From the NCBI GenBank assembly GCA_022376925.1, contig JAIOJX010000005.1, positions 156,937,501 to 157,001,500 of the forward strand: a stretch of DNA of 64,000 nt, given 5' to 3'. A program made the translations under genes and the position numbers. The notes beneath the pieces are model-generated. The model was not told the DNA's origin. It ran no database searches and saw only the letters and a program-made list of their open reading frames with translations. Every line of letters begins with the position of its first letter. The first letter of the stretch is position 1. Origin of the DNA: Tragulus kanchil. Its lineage: Eukaryota; Chordata; Mammalia; Artiodactyla; Tragulidae. Below, in pieces: positions 50,011-62,291 of the stretch.

Positions 50011-52050
50011 TGGGGTTCAGAAATGCTTTCTCTTCTTCTTGGACTGACGCTTCTCCCCCTCTGCCATTTCATCAGGCAGTTCACGAAGACACCCTGTGAC
50101 CCTTCTCCCCAGGAGACCTCTTGGACCTGCCTGTCCTTTGGCCTCCAGTGGCCTTGGAAGGGCCAGGAAATGAGGAGGAAATGGAGAGAATTTATTCGCC
50201 AGAGTTCTGAGAAGCAAGGAGACAGACCGTCCAATGAGAGTGTTACTCTGACATCTCAGAGGGCAACTCCCAGCCCGCCCACCATCCAGGGCCTGCCCCC
50301 GAGGGTGGGGTGGGGTGAGCCAGGCGGCAGAGAGGGAAGGCTTCAGCAGTGCTCTGCTTGTTTATTTCTCTTCACTCCACTCCCACCCACCCTCTGACTT
50401 TCTCTGAACTCCTGAACCTTCCAAAGTTGGGGACAGGGGCTGGCATCCTACGACTGCGCCACCCAGCCTTGTTTGGTCTTTGGTTTCAGATTCAGTTTCC
50501 CTGAGAGGGAAAGTCATGGGGGAGGAGGTGGGGGCAGAGAAGTCAGGGTAGTTGCTCCCCTCTCCCTCCAGCTTCTGGTTTTGGCAATGACTATGTTCCT
50601 TGCGGAAGGGCTGAGTGTCCAGTGGCCCCTTTCCCAGGAGAGCAGCGTTGGCTGGGTTCTCATAGGACCGCCCTACCTTGTCCCTCAGCCTAGGAGTGGT
50701 AATAACTTCCCGCTATTTCTAGTCCCTGGGAGCCGCACCATCCCCTAGACCTGCCCACACAGTGCCCTCTCTCTTTGTGACATTCTTTGCCATAAACTCA
50801 TGAAAAGTCGTCCTTTCCCTGCAAGGACCTGGTTCACTAAATCTCTCACCTTCTGTTGAGCCAAACGGATGCCCGGTGGTGGGGAGGAGGCTCAAAGCAC
50901 TGGATTAATGCTTAGAGGAGTCAATCCAGCTGCCATGGTCCGGGAGAGCCTCCAGCTCTGTCACCTGCTGTGCAATATTTGAAAAGTCACATAACCTCTG
51001 AGCCTCAGTCTTCCCATCCTTGACATGGAAATCCTGATACCAACCTCAGGATTGTTTTGAGGAATGTAGGGGAGTGAGAAATCACCCGTGTTGTGTCTAG
51101 CCCAATGTGGGGTTCAGAAATGCTTTCTCTTCTTCTTGGACTGACGCTTCTCCCCCTCTGCCATTTCATCAGGCAGTTCACGAAGACACCCTGTGACCCT
51201 TCTCCCCAGGAGACCTCTTGGACCTGCCTGTCCTTTGGCCTCCAGTGGCCTTGGAAGGGCCAGGAAATGAGGAGGAAATGGAGAGAATTTATTCGCCAGA
51301 GTTCTGAGAAGCAAGGAGACAGACCGTCCAATGAGAGTGTTACTCTGACATCTCAGAGGGCAACTCCCAGCCCGCCCACCATCCAGGGCCTGCCCCCGAG
51401 GGTGGGGTGGGGTGAGCCAGGCGGCAGAGAGGGAAGGCTTCAGCAGTGCTCTGCTTGTTTATTTCTCTTCACTCCACTCCCACCCACCCTCTGACTTTCT
51501 CTGAACTCCTGAACCTTCCAAAGTTGGGGACAGGGCTGGCATCCTACGACTGCGCCACCCAGCCTTGTTTGGTCTTTGGTTTCAGATTCAGTTTCCCTGA
51601 GAGGAAAGTCATGGGGAGGAGGTGGGGCAGAGAAGTCAGGGTAGTTGCTCCCTCTCCTCCAGCTTCTGGTTTTGGCAATGACTATGTTCCTTGCGGAAGG
51701 GCTGAGTGTCCAGTGGCCCCTTTCCCAGGAGAGCAGCGTTGGCTGGGTTCTCATAGGACCGCCCTACCTTGTCCCTCAGCCTAGGAGTGGTAATAACTTC
51801 CCGCTATTTCTAGTCCCTGGGAGCCGCACCATCCCCTAGACCTGCCCACACAGTGCCCTCTCTCTTTGTGACATTCTTTGCCATAAACTCATGAAAAGTC
51901 GTCCTTTCCCTGCAAGGACCTGGTTCACTAAATCTCTCACCTTCTGTTGAGCCAAACGGATGCCCGGTGGTGGGGAGGAGGCTCAAAGCACTGGATTAAT
52001 GCTTAGAGGAGTCAATCCAGCTGCCATGGTCCGGGAGAGCCTCCAGCTCT
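49857..52050 (+). repeat. Tandem ~1.09-kb duplication D14 (probable artefact)
   Basis: Copy 1 is 49857-50955 and copy 2 is 50956-52050; the offset falls from 1099 to 1091. Copy 2 has repeated homopolymer losses (acctctctgagc to acctctgagc, gacaggggctgg to gacagggctgg, atgggggaggaggtgggggc to atggggaggaggtggggc, ctctccctccag to ctctcctccag). Confidence 0.93.
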
Positions 52051-52299
52051 TTCACTGGGTAGCAAAATTAGAGACCCAGAGTGGGTGCCAGACTGTCCCT
52101 TCACCCTTGCCTGGTTCTGCCTGGCTGCGGACAGTAGCCCAAGGGAAGAAGGGAAAGGCTCCCGGAAACCCTGTTCTGGGCCCTGCAGAGAAGTCAGGGA
52201 TGAAAGAACAGACCCTGCCTCTGACAGGAGACCCCTTCATCAGACTGGGGGGCCCCCTCATCTAATTAGATGCTCCCTGAGTGCAGGGGTTGCATCCCA

Positions 52300-52612
52300 C
52301 TCATTTATTTCTATTTGTTTATTGATTTTTTAGCTGTGTTGGGTCTTTGTTACTGCATTCAGGCTTTCTCTAGTTGCAGAGAGTGGGAGCCTTCTCATGG
52401 AGGTGGCTTCTCTTGTTACAGAGCACAGGCTCTAGGCACGCGGGCTTCTGTAGTTGCAGCACGCAGACTCAGTAGTTATGGCGGACAGGCTTAGCTGCGT
52501 GGAGGCATGTGGAATTTTCCCAGACCAGTGATTGAACCCGTGTCCTCTGAATTGGCAGCTGGATCCCCATCCACTCTATCACCAGGGAAGTCCTCATTTA
52601 TTTATTTTGTTT
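52300..52612 (-). mobile_element. tRNA-derived ruminant SINE, antisense
   Basis: Plus-strand reading: tttattgattttttagctgt, acaggctctaggcacgcgg, ccagtgattgaacccgtgtc, ctatcaccagggaagtcctc. Confidence 0.86.
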
Positions 52613-52739
52613 AATGATCCCCAACATCTTAACTCAATCACCAAGAAACATCTGCTAGCACAAAACTTAGAGACAGAAATGTACAAAATTTGATCCCACC
52701 CTCTGGTGGGGAGCAGGTCTGTTTAAAAGACAATGGAGG

Positions 52740-53075
52740 GGCTTCTCTTGTAGCTCAGTGGTAAAGAGTTTGCTGCCAGTGTAGGAGATGCGGGTTCAAT
52801 CCCTGATCCAGGAAGATCCCACATGCTGCGGAGGAGCTAAGCCCGTGAGCCACAATTATGGAGCCTGTGCTCTAGAGCCTTGGAGATGCAACTATTGAGC
52901 CCATGTGCCGCAACAACTGAAGCCCGTGTGCCCTAGAGTCCGAGTTCCACAAAAGAAGTCACTGCAACCAGAAGCCTGCTCACATCAACTAGAGAGTAGC
53001 CGTCACTCCCTGCAACTAGAGAAGAGCCTGTGGCAACAGTGAAAACTCAGAATAGCCATAAATAAATAAATAATT
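52740..53075 (+). mobile_element. tRNA-derived ruminant SINE, full length (copy at ~53923-54258)
   Basis: Reads ggcttctcttgtagctcagt, gcgggttcaatccctgatcc, ctaagcccgtgagccacaat, and ends with an ataaataaataaataattg tail. Confidence 0.9.
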
Positions 53076-53174
53076 GTTTAAAAAAGTAGAAAGACAGTGG
53101 AGCTCATGCTAGGTAGGGGGTCCAGAGAGCGGCCATGGAGCACCTGCCTGGCTCCTACCTCATCTTCCCACTCA

Positions 53175-53443
53175 TTCATTTATATATATATTTTTTGGCC
53201 ACTTCTATTGATCTTTCATTCATTTATCTTTGTTCTTTGGCCTGTGTGGGCCTCCTATCGCAGTGGCCTCTCTCGCTGCAGAGCACCGGCTCTGGGCGCA
53301 TGCACTCCAGAGCTCCAGCTCAGTAATTGGACACATCAGTCCAGCCGCTCTGCAGCACGTGGAATCTTCCCAGGCCAGGGATCGAACTGGCACCCCTTGC
53401 ACTGCAAGGCAGTGTCCCTACCCACTGGACCACCAGGGAAGCC
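53175..53443 (-). mobile_element. tRNA-derived SINE, antisense (copy at ~54358-54626)
   Basis: Plus-strand reading: gcagagcaccggctctgggc, gccagggatcgaactggc, ggaccaccagggaagccc. Same subfamily as the elements at 3948, 4753, 56820 and 59250. Confidence 0.88.
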
Positions 53444-53648
53444 CTTCCCACTCACTCTTGCATCACCAAATCATTTCACCTTGGAGGGACCACTAGTCTT
53501 GATTTTCCCAAGATTTTTCTGGGAGTCTCACATCCAAGGAAATCCCTTAGTTCCCAAAAAAGAGGGCAGTTGTCCACTCCACTCAGCCTCCCCGGGACTC
53601 AGTTCCCTCATATGTGAATGACTGCTGTACCTATGGACAGAGTTCAGG

Positions 53649-53838
53649 GCCTTCCCGGGTGGTCCAGTGGTTAAGAATCCACCTTGCAATGCAGGGGATA
53701 CAGGTTCAGTCCCTGGTCAGGGAGCAAAGATCACATTTGCCATGAGGCAACAACAGCCACACCGCAATGAGAGAGAAGCCCAAGTGTCGCAACTAAGACC
53801 CAAGGCAGCCAAAGACAAAACAAGTCACTATTTTTAAA
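53649..53838 (+). mobile_element. tRNA-derived SINE, short (copy at ~54832-55022)
   Basis: Reads ggccttcccgggtggtccag, gttcagtccctggtcaggga, and ends with gacaaaacaag plus an A-tract. Confidence 0.86.
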
Positions 53839-55092
53839 AAGGTCTTCATACAAATCCAGGCCTTAGAAAGTTCTATGTGATTGGATAGAGTAAGTTCTAT
53901 ATGATCTGAAAAGACAATGGAGGGCTTCTCTTGTAGCTCAGTGGTAAAGAGTTTGCTGCCAGTGTAGGAGATGCGGGTTCAATCCCTGATCCAGGAAGAT
54001 CCCACATGCTGCGGAGGAGCTAAGCCCGTGAGCCACAATTATGGAGCCTGTGCTCTAGAGCCTTGGAGATGCAACTATTGAGCCCATGTGCCGCAACAAC
54101 TGAAGCCCGTGTGCCCTAGAGTCCGAGTTCCACAAAAGAAGTCACTGCAACCAGAAGCCTGCTCACATCAACTAGAGAGTAGCCGTCACTCCCTGCAACT
54201 AGAGAAGAGCCTGTGGCAACAGTGAAAACTCAGAATAGCCATAAATAAATAAATAATTGTTTAAAAAAGTAGAAAGACAGTGGAGCTCATGCTAGGTAGG
54301 GGGTCCAGAGAGCGGCCATGGAGCACCTGCCTGGCTCCTACCTCATCTTCCCACTCATTCATTTATATATATATTTTTTGGCCACTTCTATTGATCTTTC
54401 ATTCATTTATCTTTGTTCTTTGGCCTGTGTGGGCCTCCTATCGCAGTGGCCTCTCTCGCTGCAGAGCACCGGCTCTGGGCGCATGCACTCCAGAGCTCCA
54501 GCTCAGTAATTGGACACATCAGTCCAGCCGCTCTGCAGCACGTGGAATCTTCCCAGGCCAGGGATCGAACTGGCACCCCTTGCACTGCAAGGCAGTGTCC
54601 CTACCCACTGGACCACCAGGGAAGCCCTTCCCACTCACTCTTGCATCACCAAATCATTTCACCTTGGAGGGACCACTAGTCTTGATTTTCCCAAGATTTT
54701 TCTGGGAGTCTCACATCCAAGGAAATCCCTTAGTTCCCAAAAAAGAGGGGCAGTTGTCCACTCCACTCAGCCTCCCCGGGACTCAGTTCCCTCATATGTG
54801 AATGACTGCTGTACCTATGGACAGAGTTCAGGGCCTTCCCGGGTGGTCCAGTGGTTAAGAATCCACCTTGCAATGCAGGGGATACAGGTTCAGTCCCTGG
54901 TCAGGGAGCAAAGATCACATTTGCCATGAGGCAACAACAGCCACACCGCAATGAGAGAGAAGCCCAAGTGTCGCAACTAAGACCCAAGGCAGCCAAAGAC
55001 AAAACAAGTCACTATTTTTAAAAAGGTCTTCATACAAATCCAGGCCTTAGAAAGTTCTATGTGATTGGATAGAGTAAGTTCTATATGATCTG

Positions 55093-56300
55093 CCTTCTTT
55101 GTCTGAGTTCCCTAGAAGTAGATCATAGAACAAAATTTGGCTGCAAGTAGTTTATTTGGGAAGTGACTTCAAGAAACACCGGTAAGGCAGTAAAGCCAGG
55201 GAAGAAAAGGAAACCAAGGCAGAGCGTACTCACCAGGAGGTGACTGCTGTGAGCAGCGGGGCTCCACCCCATGGAGAACCCTGGGAGCCAGAGTGGCTCA
55301 GAGTAGTCCTTCTAAGGGGCAGTGGATCTGGGGTGTCTGTTCCCCAAATTCCGTTCTCACTGCCTGAGAGCTGCTCCCTGAACCCAGAAATGCTAGTTCC
55401 CCACCCCACGTGCTGTGGAAGCCTGCAGAGTCCCCACAGTGGACTCCGTTGGTCTTATGTCTTGTCAGGCACTGTTGGTCTTATGTCTGTGTACCTTAAC
55501 CACACTGACGATGTGCAGGAGACATGGCAGTGAGGGGACCCTGCCCACCTGTGGCAAAGGGCGTCCAGACAGGAGGAGACAGTGTCTGGGAGAGCTCTGA
55601 AGCGTGAGTAGTTTTCCAGGCAGGGGCAGAGGTAGGCTTTGTACATGGTGGATACACAATAAATGTTTACATAATGCCAAGTAAGTCAAGTGTGATTCAA
55701 ATGCCTGAGCTCATGGGGTTAACTAGGATCCTGGAGGGCTGTGGGCAACTAGAGGAGGAGGTGATGCAGTCAGGCCTGTGGGCATCAGGCAAGGCTGGAT
55801 CAAGGCATGAGGCTGTGGTTGACAGGTGAAGAGGAGGGAGGGTAGACCAGGTGGATGAACCTTGAGAGCTAAGGCAGAATAACCAAGGATGGAAGAGTAT
55901 TACTGAGAAGGATGGCAGTAGTGAGGAAGTGAGGGAAAAGGAAGAGAAGGGAAGGAGAGGGGAGGCAAGGGAAGGGAAAGAAAGGGAAAATAGCAGAGAA
56001 GAAGAAAGAAGAGTCAAACTTGGGAGAGGTGGAAGAGATAAATGGAAAATTTGATCAAGTGTCAAAGGAGAACCACAAAGGTCAACGAAAGAGAGAGCAT
56101 CAGTTCTAAAGAGCTGAGTCCCACCCAGAGTGAAGACATGAGCCATCCCGGAGGACTTCCTGGAGGGGGTGAGTCCTGACCCAACTAGAAGCTGCTGTCA
56201 GCCCAAGAGCGTGAGCTTCATGGAACGAAAGATACAGAGGCCCTGAGAGTGAGAGTGAACTGAGGGTAAGGCACTTCCAGAAAGCCAGGAGGGAGGGTGG
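55093..56300. other. Unique intergenic sequence with a purine tract
   Basis: No gene. A polypurine stretch lies at 55918-56012 (aagggaaggagaggggaggc and similar). An aataaatgttt motif at about 55659 is inside a MIR-like fragment rather than at a supported transcript end. Confidence 0.55.
55918..56012 (+). repeat. Polypurine (A/G) tract
   Basis: Roughly 95 bases almost without pyrimidines on the + strand, in single copy. Confidence 0.85.
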
Positions 56301-58524
56301 TTCTAGTGGTTATTACTGGAGCTGCACAAATATTGTTGTTTTGACTGGTAGAGGCGATGGGTTTATTTTTCCCTGGGAACCACAAAGGTAATGGACAGAT
56401 TCATTTTAGAACATGACCCCATGGAAAGAACAACAGTCTCTGGCCTCGACTTTCCCGCTTTTCCTGGTGAGACACACACATGCACCCTGAGTCCCAAAAA
56501 ATAATCCAAACCACAGATGTTTAATCCACCAACACCAAGAGTCTGCTGGAAGTATCTCACTTTACACAATGGTAAGAACCATGGCGCTTTTTTATATATA
56601 AGGCACTTACAACAGTACCTGGACTATTAAAAAAAGACCATAAATGTCTTTACTATCATTTGGAGGCTGACTAACTCAGCCACTAAGAGCATGGACACTG
56701 CAGCCCCATCATAGTCTATAGGCCAGAAGGCAGTCGCATGACCACAACTACCTGCCTGGGAGGCTGGGGAATGTCTTCAGGGAAGCAGCTATAGGAACAA
56801 GCAAAAATGCCATTACAGAGGGCTTCCCTGGTGGTCCAGTGGGTAAGGACACCGCCTTGCAGTTGCAAGGGGTGCCAGTTCAATCCCTGGCCTGGGAAGA
56901 TCCCACATGCTGTGGAGCAGCTGGACCGATGTGTCCAACTACTGAGCCGGAGCTCTGGAGCGCATGCGCCCAGAGCCGGTGCTCTGCAATGAGGGAGGCC
57001 GCTGCAGGGAGGCCCACACAGGCCAAAGAACAAAGATGGAAATAATTGAAAGACCAATAGAAGTGGACAACAACAACAACAAAATGCCGTTACAATGGAA
57101 GGAGGGGAGAAAGACGATAGTGTTTGCAATAGGAGAGAGTCAGACATTGTGTGTACAGTTGTCCCTGAAGAAAGGGAGTCCTGCCTTTTTCAGTCTTCCT
57201 TCTTTCTGTTTTGGAAGGTAGGTGTGACAGTTGACACTTAACAGCCCTCTTGACCTGTGAGGCAAATACTGTGATAAGGTAGGAGATCGTCTGTGTAGGA
57301 GGGCACGTGTCCCTATCAAGTGTGGTGCTGCCGTATCAGCCCTGACCTGCTTCCCACTGAATTTTGTTTACATGAGAGAGAAGTACCTACTATCACACTG
57401 TTACTTGGGATTTCTAGTGGTTATTACTGGAGCTGCACAAATATTGTTGTTTTGACTGGTAGAGGCGATGGGTTTATTTTTCCCTGGGAACCACAAAGGT
57501 AATGGACAGATTCATTTTAGAACATGACCCCATGGAAAGAACAACAGTCTCTGGCCTCGACTTTCCCGCTTTTCCTGGTGAGACACACACATGCACCCTG
57601 AGTCCCAAAAAATAATCCAAACCACAGATGTTTAATCCACCAACACCAAGAGTCTGCTGGAAGTATCTCACTTTACACAATGGTAAGAACCATGGCGCTT
57701 TTTTATATATAAGGCACTTACAACAGTACCTGGACTATTAAAAAGACCATAAATGTCTTTACTATCATTTGGAGGCTGACTAACTCAGCCACTAAGAGCA
57801 TGGACACTGCAGCCCCATCATAGTCTATAGGCCAGAAGGCAGTCGCATGACCACAACTACCTGCCTGGGAGGCTGGGGAATGTCTTCAGGGAAGCAGCTA
57901 TAGGAACAAGCAAAAATGCCATTACAGAGGGCTTCCCTGGTGGTCCAGTGGGTAAGGACACCGCCTTGCAGTTGCAAGGGGTGCCAGTTCAATCCCTGGC
58001 CTGGGAAGATCCCACATGCTGTGGAGCAGCTGGACCGATGTGTCCAACTACTGAGCCGGAGCTCTGGAGCGCATGCGCCCAGAGCCGGTGCTCTGCCGCG
58101 AGAGAGGCCACTGCAGGGAGGCCCACACAGGCCAAAGAACAAAGATGGAAATAATTGAAAGACCAATAGAAGTGGACAACAACAACAACAAAATGCCGTT
58201 ACAATGGAAGGAGGGGAGAAAGACGATAGTGTTTGCAATAGGAGAGAGTCAGACATTGTGTGTACAGTTGTCCCTGAAGAAAGGGAGTCCTGCCTTTTTC
58301 AGTCTTCCTTCTTTCTGTTTTGGAAGGTAGGTGTGACAGTTGACACTTAACAGCCCTCTTGACCTGTGAGGCAAATACTGTGATAAGGTAGGAGATCGTC
58401 TGTGTAGGAGGGCACGTGTCCCTATCAAGTGTGGTGCTGCCGTATCAGCCCTGACCTGCTTCCCACTGAATTTTGTTTACATGAGAGAGAAGTACCTACT
58501 ATCACACTGTTACTTGGGATTTCT
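56301..58524 (+). repeat. Tandem ~1.11-kb duplication D16 (probable artefact)
   Basis: Copy 1 is 56301-57411 and copy 2 is 57412-58524; the offset goes from 1111 to 1109 (ttaaaaaaagacc in copy 1, ttaaaaagacc in copy 2). Inside the SINE, copy 1 has ctgcaatgagggaggccgc and copy 2 ctgccgcgagagaggccac. Confidence 0.93.
56820..57050 (+). mobile_element. tRNA-derived SINE (copy at ~57929-58160)
   Basis: Reads ggcttccctggtggtccagt, gggtaaggacaccgccttgc, gtgccagttcaatccctgg, and ends in ggccaaagaacaaagatgg. Confidence 0.88.
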
Positions 58525-58589
58525 GTCACTAATCTTAACCGATACTTTTCTTCCTGGCTCACTCAACTACTACTCTTGCCAACGCAGGC

Positions 58590-58800
58590 CACGTGGCGTG
58601 CTCAGTTGCTCCATGCGATCTGACCCTGTGCCTCTAGAGACTGCAGTGCACCAAGCTCCTCCGTCCATGGGATTTCCCAGGTAAGAATACTGGAGTGAGT
58701 CGTCATCTCCTTCTCCAGCGGATCTACTCGACCCAAGGACAAAGCCTGCATCTCCTGCATTGGCAGGTGGATTCTCTACCACTGAACCTCCTAGGAAGCC
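58590..58800 (-). mobile_element. Bov-A2-type SINE, antisense
   Basis: Plus-strand reading: gtgctcagttgctccatgcg, ctccgtccatgggatttccc, gaatactggagtgagtcgtc, ggattctctaccactgaacc. Confidence 0.87.
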
Positions 58801-59059
58801 ACCTAGTTCAGAGTCTCCCAGTTATCCATTGTCATGTATTGGGGAAATGGGAGGGAAGGGGCATTCATGAAAAGTTCTAGTATTTTACAAAGTTTTTAGC
58901 TGTGCACCCTTGGCCCTGTGTTACTTGCTGTGCAGCCTAGAAAATAATCCCAGCTCTTCATTCCCTCCCTGTCACGTGACTTCATGATGACTTCTATGGG
59001 CCATGAATGACTTAGTGGAGTCATTTATGTCACAGCATCTGTTTGTCTGCTTTTCTTCT

Positions 59060-59165
59060 CCTTTTGGCCACACCGTGTGGCTCTTAGTTTCCTAATCAGA
59101 GATTGAACTCATATCCTCGGCAGAGAAAACACAGAGTCCTAACCCTGGACTTCCAGAGAATTCCC
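59060..59165 (-). mobile_element. Short tRNA-derived SINE, antisense (copy at ~60195-60300)
   Basis: Plus-strand reading: ggccacaccgtgtggctctt, cctaatcagagattgaact, taaccctggacttccagag. Confidence 0.82.
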
Positions 59166-59249
59166 TTACAGGGTCTAAAATGGAGCCAGGGGGGCATTAA
59201 GGAAGTGGCACTTGCACCCATCCATTCTTGAATGCAAAATAACTTTTCA

Positions 59250-59512
59250 GGCTTCCCTGGTGGTCCAGTAGGTAAAGAGTCCACCTTGCACTGCAAGGGG
59301 TGCCCGTTCAATCCCTGGCCCGGGAAGATCCCATATGCCATGGAGCAGCTGGACCGGTGTGTCCGATTATGTGTCAGCGCTCTGGAGTGCATGCGCCCAG
59401 AGCTAGTGCTCTGCTACAGGAGAGGCCACTGCAATGGGAGGCCCACACAGGCCAAAGAACAAAGATGGATGAAAATAAATAAATGAAAGACCAATGAAAG
59501 TGGCCCAAAAAA
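59250..59512 (+). mobile_element. tRNA-derived SINE (copy at ~60384-60646)
   Basis: Reads ggcttccctggtggtccagt, gcccgttcaatccctggccc, and ends in aaaataaataaatgaaagac. Confidence 0.88.
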
Positions 59513-61251
59513 GGTTTTTTTCAAAGTAAACTTTCAGCACAGTTATCCTAAGACCACCTGGAACTTGTCTTCTTTACTCCCTAAAAAACACAATTTAGCA
59601 ACAGATCTGCTACCCACATGTAACTCAATTCCTGCAGACACCAAAGTCCTAGTTCTGCAAAGATAATGTGTAGACTTCCCTGGAATGTCTTTGTCTATGA
59701 CCTTTACAAACCCCTGCCCTGTCTATTTCCCTCAGAGCACATTTTAGTTGCTGCTTGGATCAATGCCTCCCACATTCTTAAGACCCCAGATCAACTCTTT
59801 TTCCAGATCAACTCTTGTTCTTCTTTGCCTCCGTCTGCATTCCTTGGTCCATGCTTCTCATGACTATACCAGCTTGGTCACATCACTTGCTTTGGTCAAC
59901 GGGATGTGAACAAATGAGGATGTCAAGCAAGGCTTACAAAGTGCTTATTAGTTGGCTTGCTGTCCTTCTGTCTACCACAGCCTCATGAGAACATTTCTGG
60001 ACTAACTTGCTGGAGGAAAAGAGACACACAGCCAGACATTTCATTTCAGAAACAATAACCGAGTCTCAGACATGAACGCCCTTAAAAAGCTCTTCATTCC
60101 CTCCCTGTCACGTGACTTCATGATGACTTCTATGGGCCATGAATGACTTAGTGGAGTCATTTATGTCACAGCATCTGTTTGTCTGCTTTTCTTCTCCTTT
60201 TGGCCACACCGTGGCTCTTAGTTTCCTAATCAGAGATTGAACTCATATCCTCGGCAGAGAAAACACAGAGTCCTAACCCTGGACTTCCAGAGAATTCCCT
60301 TACAGGGTCTAAAATGGAGCCAGGGGGGCATTAAGGAAGTGGCACTTGCACCCATCCATTCTTGAATGCAAAATAACTTTTCAGGCTTCCCTGGTGGTCC
60401 AGTAGGTAAAGAGTCCACCTTGCACTGCAAGGGGTGCCCGTTCAATCCCTGGCCCGGGAAGATCCCATATGCCATGGAGCAGCTGGACCGGTGTGTCCGA
60501 TTATGTGTCAGCGCTCTGGAGTGCATGCGCCCAGAGCTAGTGCTCTGCTACAGGAGAGGCCACTGCAATGGGAGGCCCACACAGGCCAAAGAACAAAGAT
60601 GGATGAAAATAAATAAATGAAAGACCAATGAAAGTGGCCCAAAAAAGGTTTTTTTCAAAGTAAACTTTCAGCACAGTTATCCTAAGACCACCTGGAACTT
60701 GTCTTCTTTACTCCCTAAAAAACACAATTTAGCAACAGATCTGCTACCCACATGTAACTCAATTCCTGCAGACACCAAAGTCCTAGTTCTGCAAAGATAA
60801 TGTGTAGACTTCCCTGGAATGTCTTTGTCTATGACCTTTACAAACCCCTGCCCTGTCTATTTCCCTCAGAGCACATTTTAGTTGCTGCTTGGATCAATGC
60901 CTCCCACATTCTTAAGACCCCAGATCAACTCTTTTTCCAGATCAACTCTTGTTCTTCTTTGCCTCCGTCTGCATTCCTTGGTCCATGCTTCTCATGACTA
61001 TACCAGCTTGGTCACATCACTTGCTTTGGTCAACGGGATGTGAACAAATGAGGATGTCAAGCAAGGCTTACAAAGTGCTTATTAGTTGGCTTGCTGTCCT
61101 TCTGTCTACCACAGCCTCATGAGAACATTTCTGGACTAACTTGCTGGAGGAAAAGAGACACACACGAAGCCAGACATTTCATTTCAGAAACAATAACCGA
61201 GTCTCAGAGACATGAACTGTCCATGGGCACCCTTAGTAGAAAATGGAGAGG

Positions 61252-61462
61252 GACTTCCCTGGTGGTCCAGTGGTTAAAGAATCTTCCCTGCAATGCAGGG
61301 GACACAGGTTTGATCCCTGGTCAAAGAACTAAGATACCACATGCCACAGGGCAACTCAACCCATGGGCTGCAGCTAGAGAGCCCACACAATGAAGAGAAA
61401 GATCCCGCAGGCCACCACTAAGATGTGACACAGCCTCAATAAATCATATTTTTAAAGAAGCA
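61252..61462 (+). mobile_element. tRNA-derived ruminant SINE
   Basis: Reads gggacttccctggtggtcca, gtggttaaagaatcttccct, cacaggtttgatccctggtc, and ends in ctcaataaatcatattttt. Single copy. Confidence 0.9.
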
Positions 61463-61792
61463 GAAAGAAAATGGGGAAAGAAATGAAACTATAGCTTCCT
61501 CACCACTTACTATATGTTGATGTAGTCATTCATTTTTGTGAGGTGGTAATGCTGGGGCCAGGATTCGAACCACCCTCCAGCCTGACCCCAAAGCCCTGGT
61601 GTTCAGTCCACCCTACAGTGCCTCCAAAGACACACCATGACCCAGCTTCCTCACCTGGCCACATCCCTGCCCCAAATCCAGTGAGGAGTAAGACCCAGAG
61701 TGTCTCTCTGTGAGGACAGGCCTCCCTGTTGTTAAGTCTAGGTGTCTAGGTGTCTGGACCTCTGGCAGCTATCAGAAAAAAAAAAAAAAAGC
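61463..61792. other. Unique intergenic sequence
   Basis: No gene recognised. It ends with an A-tract near 61777-61791. Confidence 0.5.
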
Positions 61793-62291
61793 TATAGACT
61801 GGATGATGTACAAAGAACATAAATTCATTTCTCATGGTTCTGAAGGCTGGTAGGTGTCCACCCCATGGTTCCTCTGTAACCGCCTTCTCACTGTGCCCTC
61901 ACAGAGTGGAGGGGGAGAGGGAACATTCTCCTTGATAAGGGCACTAATCCCATTCAGGGGGGCTCCACCCTCATGACTCTGCACCCCCCCAAAGCCCTCA
62001 CCACCTAAGCCCATCAAATCTTAGAGGTTAAGATTTCAACATAAGAATTTTTTTTTTTTTTAAGTGTTATGTGGACCATCCTTCAGGTCCATACTGAATT
62101 TCTTACCATATTGCATCTGTTGTGTTTTTTTTTAACACTCTAGTTGTTCAACCACGAGGCATAGCTTCCCAACCGGGGATCAGACCTACTCCCTGTGCAT
62201 TGGAAGGTGAAGTCCTAACCACTGGACCACCAGGGAATTGCTGAGATTTCAACAGAGGAATTTTGAGGAGACACTTTTTCAGACCACAGCA
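61793..62291 (-). mobile_element. ERVL-MaLR LTR (MST/MLT1-like), antisense, split by a SINE
   Basis: Reverse complement of a MaLR LTR. The right end ccacagca corresponds to a TGCTGTGG start; agacactttttcagacc and agggcactaatcccattcag are diagnostic; the left end gctatagactggatgatgt matches the MaLR 3' end. The segment 62042-62243 is an inserted SINE. Confidence 0.78.
62042..62243 (-). mobile_element. tRNA-derived SINE inserted in the MaLR LTR
   Basis: Plus-strand reading: T-tract, cttcccaaccggggatcaga, taaccactggaccaccaggg. It is flanked by the target-site duplication agatttcaaca (62031-62041 and 62244-62254), which extends imperfectly into gaatttt on both sides. Confidence 0.8.

Larger units (their letters stand above)
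52725..55092 (+). repeat. Tandem 1184-bp duplication D15 (probable artefact)
   Basis: Copy 1 is 52725-53908 and copy 2 is 53909-55092 (offset 1184). Copy 2 begins ggagggcttctc against ggaggggcttctc in copy 1. Three SINEs are copied together with the unique DNA between them, which excludes independent insertion. Confidence 0.94.
58952..61230 (+). repeat. Tandem ~1.14-kb duplication D17 (probable artefact)
   Basis: Copy 1 is 58952-60087 and copy 2 is about 60088-61230 (offset 1136 at the start, slightly less downstream). The end of copy 1 is contracted: gagacacacagccagac against gagacacacacgaagccagac, and catgaacgccctta against catgaactgtccatgggcac. Copy 2 has accgtggctc for accgtgtggctc. Confidence 0.93.

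Noticed and set aside
49996..50397. 133-codon open frame (and its copy at 51093-51494)
   Set aside because: Begins inside a MIR and has no recognised domain. The repeat at constant offset reflects D14, not conservation.
55655..55670. aataaatgttt as the polyadenylation site of a transcript
   Set aside because: It lies in a MIR-like fragment far from any recognised exon.
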